DNA from: Chitinivibrionales bacterium | GTDB lineage: Bacteria > Fibrobacterota > Chitinivibrionia > Chitinivibrionales > WJMI01 | Assembly (NCBI GenBank): GCA_014729595.1 | Contig: WJJU01000243.1 | Coordinates: forward strand, 1-17,675 | DNA: 17,675 nucleotides | Direction: 5' to 3' | Shown: positions 7,878-15,025 of the stretch, piece after piece | Position numbering within the stretch: position 1 is the first letter of the stretch | Layout of the letters: every line of letters begins with the position of its first letter | The notes under the pieces: generated by a model | What the model saw: the letters and a program-made list of their open reading frames with translations, nothing else | Databases searched by the model: none | What the model was told of the DNA's origin: nothing | Program-made: the position numbers and the translations under genes

Positions 7878-8630
7878 ATGACAAGTCTTGGCATCGACAT
7901 CGGCTCAAGAACAATCAAGGCTGTTTTGCTGGTCGATGGAGAAATACGCGAATGGGAGGTAGTTGACGCTACCTCCCAACCTGCAATGACGGCTCGAAGC
8001 CTGCTCGAACGGTACAAGAGTATCCCAGTCGTCACGACCGGTTACGGAAGGAGTCTGCTCGAAATAGAGGATATTCCTTCGGTGACTGAAATAAAAGCGT
8101 GTGCTCGGGGAATACGGCATTGCACTCAAGGTGCGCGCGCCGTAATTGATATCGGTGGGCAGGATCTAAAGGTTATTCTTTTAGATGCCGACGGAAGAAT
8201 CGCCAAATTCGAAATGAACGACCGGTGTGCGGCCGGAACGGGTAAGTTTCTCGAAATAATGGCCGAAAAGCTTGGGTTTGAATTGCGGGAATTCGGCGAT
8301 GCGGCTCAGAAGGGGGCCCCGGGGATAAGTATAAGCTCAGTCTGTACCGTCTTCGCGGAATCAGAGGTTATCGGTCTACTTAACAAGGGTATACAACGCC
8401 ATGACATTGCCTTGGCCGTTCATCAAAGTGTGGTCGGAAAACTCTGTGGCATGTACAAGCGGGTTTGCTCTCAATGCTCATCCGTTCATCTGGTCGGAGG
8501 AGGGGCGCTGAACCCGTGCATAAAGAATCTTCTGGAAAGTGTGCTTCACATCGAGGTCCTTGTACCGACCAAGCCCCGGATTACCGTGGCTTTAGGCGCG
8601 GCCGTGCTCGCCGCCAATGGGGCCGACTGA
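7878..8630 (+). CDS. ATP-dependent activator of the double-cubane reductase (BadG/HgdC ASKHA family)
   Basis: A 250-residue ASKHA-fold ATPase that, as a homodimer holding one [4Fe-4S] cluster, uses ATP hydrolysis to drive electrons into its partner enzyme. The phosphate-1 motif GIDIGSRTIKAV is at residues 5-16, the second phosphate motif VIDIGGQDLKV at 89-99 and the adenosine motif HLVGGGALN at 204-212. The two cluster cysteines expected from HgdC are present as NDRCAAGTGKF (C117) and SVCTVFAE (C156). The length is normal for the family. The ATG lies one base after the reductase stop with only a weak ribosome-binding site, which suggests translational coupling and a fixed partner ratio. The end of the gene is followed by a short GGGCG/CGCCC hairpin at 8633-8649. 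Confidence 0.93.
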   Translation: MTSLGIDIGSRTIKAVLLVDGEIREWEVVDATSQPAMTARSLLERYKSIPVVTTGYGRSLLEIEDIPSVTEIKACARGIRHCTQGARAVIDIGGQDLKVILLDADGRIAKFEMNDRCAAGTGKFLEIMAEKLGFELREFGDAAQKGAPGISISSVCTVFAESEVIGLLNKGIQRHDIALAVHQSVVGKLCGMYKRVCSQCSSVHLVGGGALNPCIKNLLESVLHIEVLVPTKPRITVALGAAVLAANGAD

Positions 8631-8632
8631 CC

Positions 8633-8649
8633 GGGCGCCACTCTCGCCC
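8633..8649 (+). terminator. Possible weak hairpin after the activator gene
   Basis: GGGCG at 8633-8637 pairs with CGCCC at 8645-8649 across a seven-base loop, directly after the activator stop codon. No T-run follows, so it is not a classical intrinsic terminator. It may only protect the 3' end of the transcript. Confidence 0.25.
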
Positions 8650-8904
8650 GACGGAACGAACGGCGCATATCCGGATCTTTTTCCTAAATGAGTCCGCAAT
8701 TTTTCCGTATTCTTTTCGTACGACGTCATAGCAGAGTTTTTTTCGACGAAAGCGATTCTGGAGGCCCTGGTGATCAGGTTTAGCACTAATAAGCACGGGG
8801 CCGTCGGATCGACGAATGGATTTCGGTGCGGTATCATATTTCGGCGCGGCCCCAACGTTTGCTAAGCATGAGTGGACCAGCGATTGGCGATTCGAATATC
8901 GACG

Positions 8905-9402
8905 TCAAACGCCGCCCCTTACGATATGGCGCGCCCCGTTGGATTCGAGAAGCCGGGATATCTTTTCGACTTGTTCATCGGACGTTCGCACCCATATCAT
9001 AATTCCCCGATTTCGCACACCCCCAAGATATCTTCCTACTTCATCAGCGCTCAGACCGATACTCGTAAGCCGATCGGGCAAACTGGTGTCCGCCTTATCG
9101 ATGCCGGTGTTATGTTCGACTAATTCGCGGGCTTGCTTACCGCCCGCAACAACCATCCCCGTTTCAGGAACACCGACTTGGGGTGAAGAAGACAGTAGCG
9201 AATCGAGCGTTTCGGACATACCGTCTTCTTCCGCGGTTTTACCCATGTCGGCGCTGTCCAATTCGGCGCCGACTCGTTCGAGAGCCGCCGGCGCATTTGC
9301 AATCACATTGACGGCTTCCTCCTCCACACCTTCAACAACCAATGTGTCAATAGCTTGCTCCGCGTCTCGATAGGTGGCGAAAAGTCCGAAAATTGAGACC
9401 AT
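8905..9402 (-). CDS. General stress protein 17M-like (YflT-type) protein
   Basis: A 165-residue soluble protein that begins with MVSIFGLFATYRDAEQAI, the pattern of the general-stress-17M domain: a beta strand, then a helix with spaced A/D residues, and a following strand VEEEAVNVIAN. The middle (about 45-95) is acidic and probably flexible. The C-terminal part has the repeated ferredoxin-like pattern GIMIWVRTSDEQVEKISRLLESNGARHI seen in this group. No catalytic residues are apparent, and the biochemical role of the family is unknown beyond stress induction in Bacillus. The ATG has GAGGA a few bases upstream. It shares its strand with the AhpD-like gene about 230 bases upstream, so a joint stress function is possible but not shown. 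It is convergent with the reductase operon. Confidence 0.68.
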   Translation of the reverse strand: MVSIFGLFATYRDAEQAIDTLVVEGVEEEAVNVIANAPAALERVGAELDSADMGKTAEEDGMSETLDSLLSSSPQVGVPETGMVVAGGKQARELVEHNTGIDKADTSLPDRLTSIGLSADEVGRYLGGVRNRGIMIWVRTSDEQVEKISRLLESNGARHIVRGGV

Positions 9403-9629
9403 GTGCTTCCTCGCTTATCGGCAAAGTTATTGTGGGGTAACATGTCCATGTGTTAGTCGAAATTATTTGTTTCGTTATCGTTCGTACCGACTCGCGGCGT
9501 GTCCTATAAATCCCGGCGCCGTACATTGCCCCCTGCCTGCGTTCCGAAGCGTTTCTCGGGGCGGGATAACGTTTCGGTCGAGGCGACGATACTGACGCTA
9601 ATCTAAATAAGATATCCGGCTTTGACGGA

Positions 9630-9932
9630 TCAGTCTCCCAGGTAGTCGGTGTAAGCTTCCCGTAACCAGCTCAACTGCGTGCCCGCACCCTCTTGCGCGG
9701 CTATAAGCAACGTTTCCGTTACCTCTTGTTTTGTTGCTCCCGTGTCAAGCGCACCTTTCAGGTGATCCCGAGTGCAGTGCGGGCAGCGTAAAACGCACGC
9801 AAGCGCCAGTTGCAGAAGCTCGCGGGTCTTATTGTCAAGAACCGTCTTCTGGTTGCACGTGTTGTAGAATTGCCTGAAAGATTCTCCAAGTTCCGAATGC
9901 TTCATGTACCATGGTTTTTTTTCGCCGGCCAT
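9630..9932 (-). CDS. AhpD-like carboxymuconolactone decarboxylase-family protein
   Basis: A 100-residue all-helical protein with the alkylhydroperoxidase-like core CPHCTRDHLKGAL. C50, C53 and H57 form the CxxC-x3-H redox site that lets AhpD-type proteins reduce peroxides or recycle a peroxiredoxin. The following AT-x-x-EVTETLLIAA helix is also typical. It is shorter than true AhpD (about 175 residues) and matches the single-domain group usually annotated as carboxymuconolactone decarboxylase family; the redox cysteines argue against a decarboxylase role. A GTG at 9938 is in frame, but the ATG at 9932 has AAAGGAG five bases before it and is the better start. It stands upstream of the stress-protein gene on the same strand. 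The substrate is unknown. Confidence 0.87.
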   Translation of the reverse strand: MAGEKKPWYMKHSELGESFRQFYNTCNQKTVLDNKTRELLQLALACVLRCPHCTRDHLKGALDTGATKQEVTETLLIAAQEGAGTQLSWLREAYTDYLGD

Positions 9933-10544
9933 ACTCACTCCTTTATTTGGCGATTTCGGAGGCTGTTTTCGTTATCAACAAACTGTTCAAGCGCGCCGAG
10001 GTTTCGGCCCGAGACTCAACAAAGGGTACCCTCCCGTAACCGCGGCAATCCCGCTTAATTAAGGCTTTCCTTAAGATAAGGGGGCGAAGCGTGGCGGGCG
10101 GACCGTAATTGTGTACGCGGAGCTGTCCGGTTGACTCATCGGGTGTCCGGCCCCCGTCTATGCTTCCAAAAAGTTTCGACGGGAAACTTAATGGTATGCC
10201 GAAAACAGCAAGTATTGCGCCAAAGCCGAAAAAAAAGTGACCGCGAAAGCAATCTCGCCGCGGACGGAGAAACATCGTGGGCAAAGCGAAACAGATACCT
10301 GATGTGTATGAACCCCATCGATGCAAAAGGTCCTCGGTATTCAAGCATGAGGCGGGCCGGGGACTCGAAGGCAATGAGGGCCGAAGAGCACGGCCGACAG
10401 CGGTCTAAGGTGGACCGCCGGGCGCATGCTCGCGCCGGTGGCGCACAAGAGCCACACCTGGGCGGTGTGAGTGAACGTTTACCGGGTTCCGCGAAGCGAT
10501 GCGATTGGAGGCCGAGGGGGCTTTCCAGGAGAGAAAAAATTCGT

Positions 10545-10572
10545 TTGACATAATAATTCAATTGTTTAAAGG
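10545..10572 (+). promoter_or_regulatory. Promoter-like motif of repeat copy A, -10 altered by insertion
   Basis: TTGACA at 10545-10550 is followed by a 16-base spacer and TAAAGG at 10567-10572. The uninterrupted copy B has TAAATA at the matching place. The inserted element begins at 10570, so its first bases replace the second half of the -10-like hexamer. The motif points towards amzA. Confidence 0.35.
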
Positions 10573-10731
10573 TGACCTCTAAAAATTCATTTCCGGCTGC
10601 AATCGGCTGCGAAATTGCTCAACTTCGTTACGCTCAATCGCAATATCTCCCCGGATATGGCTCTTTTACGCGCCTCGTTCAGCAATTTCTCGCACGCTTT
10701 CGCTTCAAAACTGAATTATTAGAGGTCACCT
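10570..10731. mobile_element. 162-bp MITE-like palindromic element
   Basis: The ends are 20-base inverted repeats with 19 matches: AGGTGACCTCTAAAAATTCA at 10570-10589 against TGAATTATTAGAGGTCACCT at 10712-10731. The interior is also roughly symmetric: GCGAAATTGCTCAAC on the left mirrors GTTCAGCAATTTCTCGC on the right. An ATATC/GATAT pair (10643-10647, 10654-10658) lies exactly on the midpoint at 10650.5. No coding capacity is present, so a transposase would have to act in trans. Comparison with repeat copy B shows a clean insertion with at most a 2-base (AA) target duplication. The IS family supplying the transposase is not identifiable here. Confidence 0.85.
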
Positions 10732-10855
10732 AAATAGATTGCAAACGGATTTTCATGCAACGATAGGGTGAATATATGTCGCAATAACCGGACTAAACGC
10801 TTGGAAGAGGTTATCCGAAAACAACCATCTCGCCCGCGACGGGTTGTGGAGGGCG

Positions 10856-10872
10856 GTGGCGTGTTGCGCCAC
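10856..10872. other. Short perfect hairpin in the gene-free stretch
   Basis: GTGGCG at 10856-10861 pairs with CGCCAC at 10867-10872 around a five-base loop, with further short CCCG/CGGG and CGCCC/GGGCG pairings just upstream (about 10831-10855). Several stems together could be part of a structured RNA, but no T-run or known RNA motif was recognised. Confidence 0.25.
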
Positions 10873-11114
10873 GTGGCCATATTGTCGTGGATATGCCCCG
10901 GGATGTCACTTGTTTCTCCACCTCCTCGCTGCCGTTTCGGCTGACAAACCGGGTTCCGAGATAGGCTCTAAGCCGGTCTAAGCTTTGCATTATATGCTTT
11001 TATGTCGGAACGTTTTTCTCTTACCGAGGCCGGTACTTCGGTTTGGCCTATATTCACGGTGGGAATGAAATCGGACACGAGTAAACGGATCAACGGCAAA
11101 CGAGGACCCTAATA

Positions 11115-11669
11115 ATGATCTCCGGAAAAGTTTTTTTGCTTCCCGCCCCCACCCTTGCCGCGGACTGGACCGAAAAAATGTCTCGACGAGTCGCCGAGGT
11201 GGAAAACTGTTCGGTTCGTGTCGGCCGGACTTTTACCGTGCGTTCCGAATACTACAATTCATCGCGTCTGCAGTATCGTGGTGAAGATATCCTCTATGAA
11301 GTATGTACGCAACGAGGCGAGCGGAGCGGTCGGGTTGTAGCGCTGGTGGATCATGATTGTTACGGTGCGTCGCTTACTTTTGTCTTCGGGCAGGCGTCAC
11401 TACGAGGCGGCTGCGCATTTGTAGCGCTGGCGCGCCTTCGCAATTCCTTCTGGGGAAAACCGCCCGACGACTCGCTGTTTGCCTTGCGTGTTGTAAAGGA
11501 AATCGTGCATGAGCTGGGACACACCTGGGGATTGCCGCATTGCGCCGACCCAAAGTGTGTCATGCACTTTTCCAACACAATCGCCGATACCGATCGCAAG
11601 GGGCCGGCTTATTGTGCGATATGCCATTCAAAGCGAAACTCGTGCGGGGGACTAAAGCCCATACCTTGA
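11115..11669 (+). CDS. amzA: Archaemetzincin-type zinc metalloprotease
   Basis: A 184-residue protein carrying the full archaemetzincin signature. HELGHTWGLPHC at residues 132-143 supplies the three zinc-binding histidines (H132, H136, H142) and catalytic E133. C143 and C148 (CVM), and C167 and C170 (CAIC), form the second structural zinc site found only in this family, and M150 is the Met-turn residue. The N-terminal half has the family's beta-rich stretches: YNSSRLQYRGEDIL (47-60) and the VDHDCYGASLTFVFGQA block (78-94) ahead of GCAFVALARLR. There is no signal peptide, so it is probably cytoplasmic. Its physiological substrates are unknown. Archaemetzincins are best known from archaea and animals and are scattered in bacteria, which suggests horizontal spread. 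The ATG has GAGGA about eight bases upstream. It stands alone, between two gene-free stretches. Confidence 0.93.
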   Translation: MISGKVFLLPAPTLAADWTEKMSRRVAEVENCSVRVGRTFTVRSEYYNSSRLQYRGEDILYEVCTQRGERSGRVVALVDHDCYGASLTFVFGQASLRGGCAFVALARLRNSFWGKPPDDSLFALRVVKEIVHELGHTWGLPHCADPKCVMHFSNTIADTDRKGPAYCAICHSKRNSCGGLKPIP

Positions 11670-11912
11670 AATACGTAACTTCCTCCTCGGATCCATGTGT
11701 CCCCTCTTGTGGGTTCTCGTTAAGCCGGCGGTGACATGGTGAGGTGCACCGACGAGATGGTAGGCCGGGCGTATGTCGAGGTGGTGCTTAACTATTTGAA
11801 CCAAATAGCGGAACTATACATACTATTCTTCATTCCCCTTCTTAGTGCGCGGTGAAGGGAGCCCGCACGGCGGGAATGAGGCGAAACCACGAAGGGGCGA
11901 CTTCTTCTAAGG

Positions 11913-12208
11913 GTGTAAGCATAACCCAATCGTCGCGAAAGCTCCTCGGTATTCGGGCGAAAGGCGGGGGAGGGGCTCGAAGGCCTTGACGGGCGAGGAG
12001 TTCGGCATTCCAAGATGGACCGCCGGCGGGAAGCATGCCGGCGCCGGTGGCGCAAAAGAGCCACACCACACGTTGTGAGTGAACGCTTACCTGGTCTCGC
12101 GCAAGGGTTGCGATTGGATGCCGACGGGCTTTCCCGAAGGGCAAAATTCCGTTTGACATAGTAATTCAGTTGTTTAAATACAAGCCAAACTGATTTATAT
12201 GCAACGAT
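11913..12208 (+). repeat. Dispersed repeat, copy B (uninterrupted)
   Basis: This copy of about 296 bases aligns with copy A at 10304-10764 and lacks the inserted element. Shared landmarks in order are GTGTA, CTCCTCGGTATTC, GGCTCGAAGGC (11974), TGGACCGCCGG, GCGCCGGTGGCGCA, AGAGCCACACC, GTGAGTGAACG, TTTGACATA, TTGTTTAA and ATGCAACGAT. The last 30 bases before the insertion point differ from copy A at only three places. Divergence elsewhere shows the duplication is old. It precedes modABC by about 300 bases. Confidence 0.8.
12153..12180 (+). promoter_or_regulatory. Promoter-like motif at the end of repeat copy B
   Basis: A perfect -35 consensus TTGACA (12153-12158) is followed by a 16-base spacer and TAAATA (12175-12180), a passable -10. 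It points at modA, which would then have a leader of about 320 bases. The motif is in the best-conserved part of the repeat. Whether modABC uses it is untested. Confidence 0.45.
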
Positions 12209-12403
12209 GAGGATAAGTTGGCGCGTATGGCGATAAGCTCGGGGGCAGGGATCGGCTCTTGGCTCGTCTCCGTTCTCGCGTATTGGCCACTCCTAATCAA
12301 ATATGCAACATTATTGGCCCGCAATCACCCCTAAAGCACACTTATGTACCGTCGCACTCCACACCGGGATCCCCGCGAACACGCCTATTCGCTTTAAAAA
12401 CGG

Positions 12404-12413
12404 GCGTATACGC
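12404..12413. promoter_or_regulatory. Perfect 10-bp palindrome in the modA leader
   Basis: GCGTATACGC lies about 100 bases before the modA start. It could be a regulator site, but it does not match the ModE operator (CGTTATAT-type half-sites) closely, and no molybdenum-cofactor riboswitch was recognised in the leader. Confidence 0.25.
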
Positions 12414-12510
12414 AGTTGGGAATCAAGCTTCGACGGGCGGCATACGCCTTGCTTTTTTCGGGCGCGAGGCGAGGGGGAACCGTAATATTTGGGGGAAGGT
12501 AACGCATTGC

Positions 12511-13284
12511 ATGTTCCGTTTTTTGCGTTATTCGTTTTTATCGGTTGTTATATTGGTGGTCGGAGTCGCCGACGGGGCGCCGGCGTATTGTGCGGTTGCG
12601 GCGAATTTCACCGCCGTCCTCAAAGATATGGTCCCGTTGTTTGAAAAGATCACCGGCCAACATTTGAGGATAAGCTATGGCTCGACTGGAAGGTTATATT
12701 CTCAAATCGTTAATGGAGCGCCGTTCCATGTTTTCTTGGCGGCCGATTCTATTCGTCCTTACAAGTTGGAATCAGCGGGCTACGGGGTGCCGGGAACAAG
12801 GTATACTTATGCGCGAGGGGTTTTGGTGGTATGGAGCCTTAAAAAAGACATGGTGGACACGATGGGCGGGATCCTTGGCGCCGACACTTGGCGGTTTTGC
12901 GCGACGGCGAATCCGCTGACCGCGCCCTATGGGACGGCGGCGCGGCAAGTGCTTGAAAATCTTGGTTTATGGGATCGCATACGGCCGCGTCTGGTGCAAG
13001 GGAACAGTATCGCTCAAACGTGGCAACAGGTCGCAAGCGCTAATGCGGATATTGGATTCGTGGCCTATTCCCAAATAGTACCTTTGCCGCCGGAGAAGAA
13101 AGGGTCTTACTGGGTGGTTCCTGATTCGCTTTACGAACCGTTGCATCAACAAGCTCTGTTATTGAAGGGTGCGGAAGCCAACGAAGCGGCGCGTGCCTTT
13201 CTCGAGTATTTGCGGAGCCCTTCGGCTCGAAAGATAATCATTCGTTACGGGTATAATTTGGGAGTCATCGACGATGCCCGCTGA
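12511..13284 (+). CDS. modA: Molybdate ABC transporter, substrate-binding protein
   Basis: A 257-residue periplasmic binding protein that captures molybdate (or tungstate) and delivers it to ModBC. It starts with a signal peptide (MFRFLRYSFLSVVILVVGV, probable cleavage near residues 25-30; no clear lipobox). The mature protein begins with the ModA signature AVAANFTAVLKDMVPLFEKITG, then ISYGSTGRLYSQI, NGAPFHVFLAAD and RPYKLESAG, which form the oxyanion pocket. ANADIGFVAYSQI and the C-terminal EYLRSPSARKIIIRYGY are also typical. The reading frame is open further upstream, but only the ATG at 12511 gives a signal peptide at the N-terminus; GGAAGG lies about 12 bases before it. The next gene starts inside its last codons, so modABC is one operon. 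A related extracellular oxyanion specificity cannot be excluded. Confidence 0.93.
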   Translation: MFRFLRYSFLSVVILVVGVADGAPAYCAVAANFTAVLKDMVPLFEKITGQHLRISYGSTGRLYSQIVNGAPFHVFLAADSIRPYKLESAGYGVPGTRYTYARGVLVVWSLKKDMVDTMGGILGADTWRFCATANPLTAPYGTAARQVLENLGLWDRIRPRLVQGNSIAQTWQQVASANADIGFVAYSQIVPLPPEKKGSYWVVPDSLYEPLHQQALLLKGAEANEAARAFLEYLRSPSARKIIIRYGYNLGVIDDAR

Positions 13285-13951
13285 ACAGGATTGGGCCGCA
13301 CTACGAACAACACTGGCGCTGGCGAGTACCGCAACCGTCATACTTATCGGCATAGCTACTCCTTTGGCGTGGTGGTTGGCGCGAAGCCGTTCGATAGTCG
13401 CTCATGTTGTGGGGACTTTGATTTCGCTTCCCATCGTGCTGCCGCCGACCGTTCTTGGTTTTTATCTGTTAATCATTATGGGGCCTCAAGGACCGCTTGG
13501 ACCACTGCTTCGGTATTTCGGCATTCAGACGTTTGCTTTCTCGTTCGCGGGGATGGTGATTGGTTCAGTCGTTCATTCGCTTCCTTTCGTGGTGCAGCCT
13601 ATCCAAAATAGTTTTGTCGCTGTCGGTAAGAAGCATATTGAGGCGGCCTCGACATTGGGGGCGTCTCCCGTGGATCGATTTTTCACGGTCGTGGTGCCTC
13701 TGGCGGCGCCGGGATTCTTAACCGCCGCAACACTCGGATTCGCTCACGTAGTTGGGGAATTCGGGGTTATCCTGATGATTGGTGGAAATATTCCCGGAAA
13801 GACGAGGGTGATCTCAACGGCTATTTTCGATCATGTCGAGAGTATGCAATACGAGCAAGCGCACACGCTTGCCGCGGGTATCGTGCTGTTTTCCGCGACG
13901 GTACTGCTCACTATTCGCTTGGTCAATAGTACCATAAGGAAAGAACGATAG
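13274..13951 (+). CDS. modB: Molybdate ABC transporter, permease
   Basis: A 225-residue inner-membrane permease with about five membrane helices (about 15-36, 45-70, 85-108, 148-170 and 198-218), the standard size for ModB. The cytoplasmic EAA loop that docks onto the ATPase is clear: EAASTLGASPVDRFFTVVVP at 123-142. LPPTVLGFYLL at 56-66 and GEFGVILMIGGNIPG at 161-175 are typical ModB stretches. The ATG overlaps the end of modA by 11 bases, with GGGAG ten bases before it, and modC starts three bases after its stop. Confidence 0.95.
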   Translation: MPAEQDWAALRTTLALASTATVILIGIATPLAWWLARSRSIVAHVVGTLISLPIVLPPTVLGFYLLIIMGPQGPLGPLLRYFGIQTFAFSFAGMVIGSVVHSLPFVVQPIQNSFVAVGKKHIEAASTLGASPVDRFFTVVVPLAAPGFLTAATLGFAHVVGEFGVILMIGGNIPGKTRVISTAIFDHVESMQYEQAHTLAAGIVLFSATVLLTIRLVNSTIRKER

Positions 13952-13954
13952 ATT

Positions 13955-15025
13955 ATGGAAATGCGGTTTTGTCATAAGAAAGGCGATTTCCTCCTCGACA
14001 TTTCAGCTAATGTGGCGGAAAACGGACTCACCGCTCTGTTCGGTCAGTCCGGATGCGGCAAAACAACGCTCCTTCGCTGTATTGCCGGATTGGAGTACGC
14101 CCGCCATGCGCGGTTCCAGGCCTGCGGGCGCTTATGGCAAGACAGCGCCGGCAATACCTTTGTGCCGGTACACCGTCGACCTTTTGGTATGGTTTTTCAG
14201 GAGGCCAACCTTTTTGGTCATATCTCGGTCCGGAATAATGTTCTATACGGATATCGACGTACAAAGGTACAAAGAAGACGTTTCCGTATTCAAGAAATAA
14301 GCGAACTCCTCGGTATTGACCATTTGCTCGACAGAATGCCTCACGGGTTATCGGGAGGAGAACGTCAGCGGGTGGCCGTGGCTCGTGCGCTGTCAACAAG
14401 TCCCCGTCTTTTGCTTATGGATGAGCCGCTCTCGGCTCTGGATGCACGAAGCAAGGAGCACATCATGCCTTTTTTGGAGCGAGTTCGAGATGAACTTGCC
14501 ATTCCGATAATTTATGTAAGCCATTCGCTGCACGAGGTCGCACGGTTGGCGGACCGAATGCTGATTGTTGACCGTGGTGTGGTCAAAGCCGGTGGCCCGC
14601 TTAACGAAGTCATTACACGGCTAGACCTTCCGTTGGTGCAAAATAATGAGGCGGGGGCGACGTTGAGCGGGCGTTTCGCCGAACATGACGTTCGTTATAA
14701 ACTCAGCCGAGTTGAGTGCGATCCGGGTTCACTTTGGATCCCACTGCGAAAACTTTCGATTGGTACACAAGTTCGAGTACACATCAAGGCGCGTGAAGTG
14801 AGCCTTGCGCTGAGTGATTCCCTTAAAACCAGTGCCCTCAATACTATCCCGGCAGTGGTGGAATCGATGAAAATGGCGGATGATTCGAGCTGCCTTGTGC
14901 GATTACGGGCGGGATGTACGTATTTGTTGTCTCATATAACGTTACGTTCCGCGGCAATGCTCGATTTGCGGCCGGGGAAAAAAGTGTTTGCATATATCAA
15001 AACGGCGGCGTTGGTCGGAGCATGA
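13955..15025 (+). CDS. modC: Molybdate ABC transporter, ATP-binding protein
   Basis: A 356-residue ATPase that powers molybdate uptake through ModB. Walker A is GQSGCGKT (30-37), the Q-loop glutamine Q82 lies in VFQEANLFGH, the ABC signature is LSGGERQR (132-139), Walker B is LLLMDEP (152-158), with the D-loop SALD and switch H190 in YVSHSLHE. The C-terminal part (about 285-354) is a mop/TOBE domain, shown by VRVHIKAREVSLALSDS and a strand pattern ending in VFAYIKTAALVGA; this domain binds molybdate and can feed back on transport. Length and domain order match ModC. The start is three bases after modB, and it ends the operon. Confidence 0.95.
   Translation: MEMRFCHKKGDFLLDISANVAENGLTALFGQSGCGKTTLLRCIAGLEYARHARFQACGRLWQDSAGNTFVPVHRRPFGMVFQEANLFGHISVRNNVLYGYRRTKVQRRRFRIQEISELLGIDHLLDRMPHGLSGGERQRVAVARALSTSPRLLLMDEPLSALDARSKEHIMPFLERVRDELAIPIIYVSHSLHEVARLADRMLIVDRGVVKAGGPLNEVITRLDLPLVQNNEAGATLSGRFAEHDVRYKLSRVECDPGSLWIPLRKLSIGTQVRVHIKAREVSLALSDSLKTSALNTIPAVVESMKMADDSSCLVRLRAGCTYLLSHITLRSAAMLDLRPGKKVFAYIKTAALVGA

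Larger units (their letters stand above)
10304..10764 (+). repeat. Dispersed repeat, copy A (interrupted by a MITE-like element)
   Basis: Without the insertion this copy is about 299 bases long. It aligns along its length with 11913-12208, at about 70-75% identity by eye and with few gaps. Shared landmarks are TCCTCGGTATTC (10331), TGGACCGCCGG (10411), GCGCCGGTGGCGCA, AGAGCCACACC, GTGAGTGAACG, and near the end TTTGACATA-x-TAATTCA-x-TTGTTTAA followed, after the insertion, by ATGCAACGAT. It lies upstream of amzA in the same orientation as copy B has to modA. No transposase or other gene is inside it. The edges are set by where similarity fades and are uncertain by some 20 bases. Confidence 0.8.
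9933..11114. other. 1.18-kb gene-free stretch holding repeat copy A and a MITE-like insertion
   Basis: No believable gene is present. Minus-strand frames at 9943-10374 and 10136-10561 and a plus-strand frame at 10131-10553 overlap one another, lack domains and lie over the repeat. The stretch holds repeat copy A (10304-10764), the palindromic insertion (10570-10731), a strong short hairpin at 10856-10872, and the leader of amzA with a GCAT-TAT-ATGC palindrome near 10987-10997. Part of it may be an untranslated RNA, but the sequence alone does not show it. Confidence 0.6.
11670..12510. other. 841-bp gene-free stretch between amzA and modA
   Basis: It holds repeat copy B (11913-12208) with its promoter-like end, and then the modA leader with a GCGTATACGC palindrome. 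Minus-strand frames at 11792-12064 and 11842-12159 cover the repeat but have no recognised domain; the equivalent frame in copy A contains a stop. The open frame in front of modA (from 12259) is an upstream extension, not a separate gene. No RNA gene was recognised. Confidence 0.55.

Noticed and set aside
8816..9373. Plus-strand 185-residue open frame
   Set aside because: It is antisense to the stress-protein gene, serine/threonine/proline-rich like a shadow frame, and lacks a start context.
9943..10374. Minus-strand 143-residue open frame upstream of the AhpD-like gene
   Set aside because: Composition looks random, it runs into repeat copy A, and it overlaps other equally long frames on both strands.
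11842..12159. Minus-strand 105-residue open frame over repeat copy B
   Set aside because: No domain or ribosome-binding site, and the same frame in copy A contains a stop codon; the repeat explains the sequence.
10304..12208. CRISPR array or integron attC cassette array
   Set aside because: There are only two long diverged copies 1.1 kb apart, with no regular short repeats, no spacers and no paired short core sites or integrase.
12259..12510. N-terminal extension of modA
   Set aside because: The extension would place the signal peptide 84 residues inside the protein; the ATG at 12511 gives a normal ModA.
12209..12510. Molybdenum-cofactor riboswitch before modA
   Set aside because: I could not match the leader to the conserved core of that riboswitch; a covariance-model scan would decide.
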